Virus record (IMG/VR): IMGVR_UViG_3300025141_000557
Coordinates: 1 to 28,482 of that record
Strand: one strand, 5' to 3'
Source: a virus
DNA length: 28,482 nucleotides
Shown: one piece after another, positions 28,050-28,482 of the stretch
Layout: each line of letters opens with the position of its first letter
How positions within the stretch are numbered: the first letter of the stretch is position 1
The notes under the pieces: generated by a model
Seen by the model: the letters and a program-made list of their open reading frames with translations, nothing else
Told to the model about the DNA's origin: nothing
Database searches by the model: none
Made by a program: the position numbers and the translations under genes

Positions 28050-28340
28050 CTACGGTTTGAGCCCTACGGCTAGCAGGGCTTCCTCTACGCTCTTAACGGT
28101 GGCCAGGGGTCCTCCGGTCCATGCAGCTGCCCAGGACGCCTCCAGCGGTGTCAGCTTGCGTGCGCTGGGTGGCTTGGCCCCGTCCTTTATCTCAAGCAGG
28201 TAGGTCACTCCAGCGCGGCCCACCATAATGTCTGGTACCCCCTTGCCTACTGCTGCCAGGCTTTGGACCGTGCAGCCAGCCTTGCGCAGAGCGGCTACCA
28301 CCTCCGGTTGATTGGCGTCTACCTTGGAGCGGCGCCTCAT
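28050..28340 (-). CDS. VRR-NUC domain nuclease, 96 residues
   Basis: The ATG at 28340 overlaps the methyltransferase stop (ATGA) and has GAGGTGCAGCC upstream. The motifs are those of a stand-alone phage VRR-NUC nuclease: an early Q-x-E (11-13), GVPDIMVGRAG with D37, and LLEIKDGAKPP with E50 and K52. These give the PD-(D/E)xK metal site. The later KLTPLEASWAAAW fits too. Stand-alone forms may resolve branched or Holliday-type DNA. Its neighbours include a DNA methyltransferase and, past a terminator, a Rad52-type protein, so DNA recombination or processing is likely. Confidence 0.85.
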   Translation of the reverse strand: MRRRSKVDANQPEVVAALRKAGCTVQSLAAVGKGVPDIMVGRAGVTYLLEIKDGAKPPSARKLTPLEASWAAAWTGGPLATVKSVEEALLAVGLKP

Positions 28341-28482
28341 GGCTGCACCTCAATCCATTCGCTAACGTCCGTGGCCCACATCGGAGCCCAGTGGCGGATC
28401 CTATCGCGAGCCAGCGCCAGATATTCCGGCTCCTGCTCAATGCCGATAAAGCTGAACTCTTCCATCAGGGCGGCGCACCCGG
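28337..28482 (-). CDS. DNA methyltransferase, C-terminal part (partial, enters from the right end)
   Basis: The frame is open from the right edge to a TGA at 28337-28339, giving about 47 residues. The visible segment (CAALMEEFSFIGIEQEPEY, then LALARDRIRHW) is the classic end of phage N6-adenine or N4-cytosine DNA methyltransferases, where 'xfiGiExepeYvelar.Ri' forms the last part of the AdoMet-binding fold. The catalytic motif (DPPY or similar) would be to the right of the window. The target sequence is unknown. It could protect phage DNA from host restriction. Confidence 0.75.
   Translation of the reverse strand, partial: GCAALMEEFSFIGIEQEPEYLALARDRIRHWAPMWATDVSEWIEVQP

Noticed and set aside
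1-28482. tRNA genes, CRISPR arrays, insertion sequences, integrase or attachment sites
   Set aside because: No cloverleaf with a recognisable T-arm, no regularly spaced repeats, and no transposase or integrase frame was found by reading; a dedicated search could still find a divergent one.

Overview
The window is part of a GC-rich double-stranded DNA phage genome. It is either a free virus or a metagenomic viral contig; no integrase, attachment site or host gene is visible. Every convincing gene lies on the minus strand, so transcription runs from the right end (28482) to the left end (1). Genes are tightly packed, and many stop and start codons overlap as ATGA or GTGA. Most starts follow a strong Shine-Dalgarno sequence, often the same extended GGAGGTGACG. 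The structural gene order is that of a short-tailed (podovirus-like) phage: small terminase, large terminase, portal, scaffold, capsid, neck adaptor, a large tail nozzle candidate, internal virion proteins, tail fibre. No RNA polymerase, DNA polymerase or tRNA is in the window. The host cannot be named from this sequence.

Layout in the direction of transcription. (1) 28482-27837: the C-terminal end of a DNA methyltransferase, a VRR-NUC nuclease and a small protein, closed by a strong terminator (27798-27827). (2) 27797-23235: a control region with promoter-like hexamers, then an early or recombination operon: two small proteins, a Rad52-type annealing protein, a Gp157-like protein, an ASCH-domain protein, a basic 102-residue protein, a PAPS-reductase-like (PP-loop) protein, a winged-helix-like protein, a ParB-like protein and a 105-residue protein. 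(3) 23153-19690: small terminase-like protein, two small unknowns, a GNAT-like protein, a GroES-like co-chaperonin, the large terminase and a small charged protein. (4) 19689-19295: a 395-base gap with a large inverted repeat and a conserved 22-bp dyad. (5) 19294-16058: portal, a 92-residue protein and scaffold. (6) 16057-15894: promoter, a second copy of the dyad and a leader hairpin. (7) 15893-6157: capsid, neck/adaptor, the nozzle candidate and three internal (ejection) protein candidates, closed by a strong terminator (6047-6079). (8) 5997-2082: a surface-sugar module of two glycosyltransferase-like proteins, a methyltransferase, a 58-residue Cys/His protein and a ParB-like/methyltransferase fusion. 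(9) 1983-1: a small structural candidate, a tail fibre, a 92-residue protein and the start of a small membrane protein (holin candidate).

The most interesting points are these. A 22-bp quasi-palindrome (GGTGTTGCA-N4-nKATACACC) lies before the portal gene, before the capsid gene, and inside the glycosyltransferase gene. A PAPS-reductase-like/ParB-like pair resembles the IbrA/IbrB arrangement and has an unresolved start. A ParB-like domain is fused to a methyltransferase inside a glycan module. The phage carries its own GroES-like gene next to its terminase.
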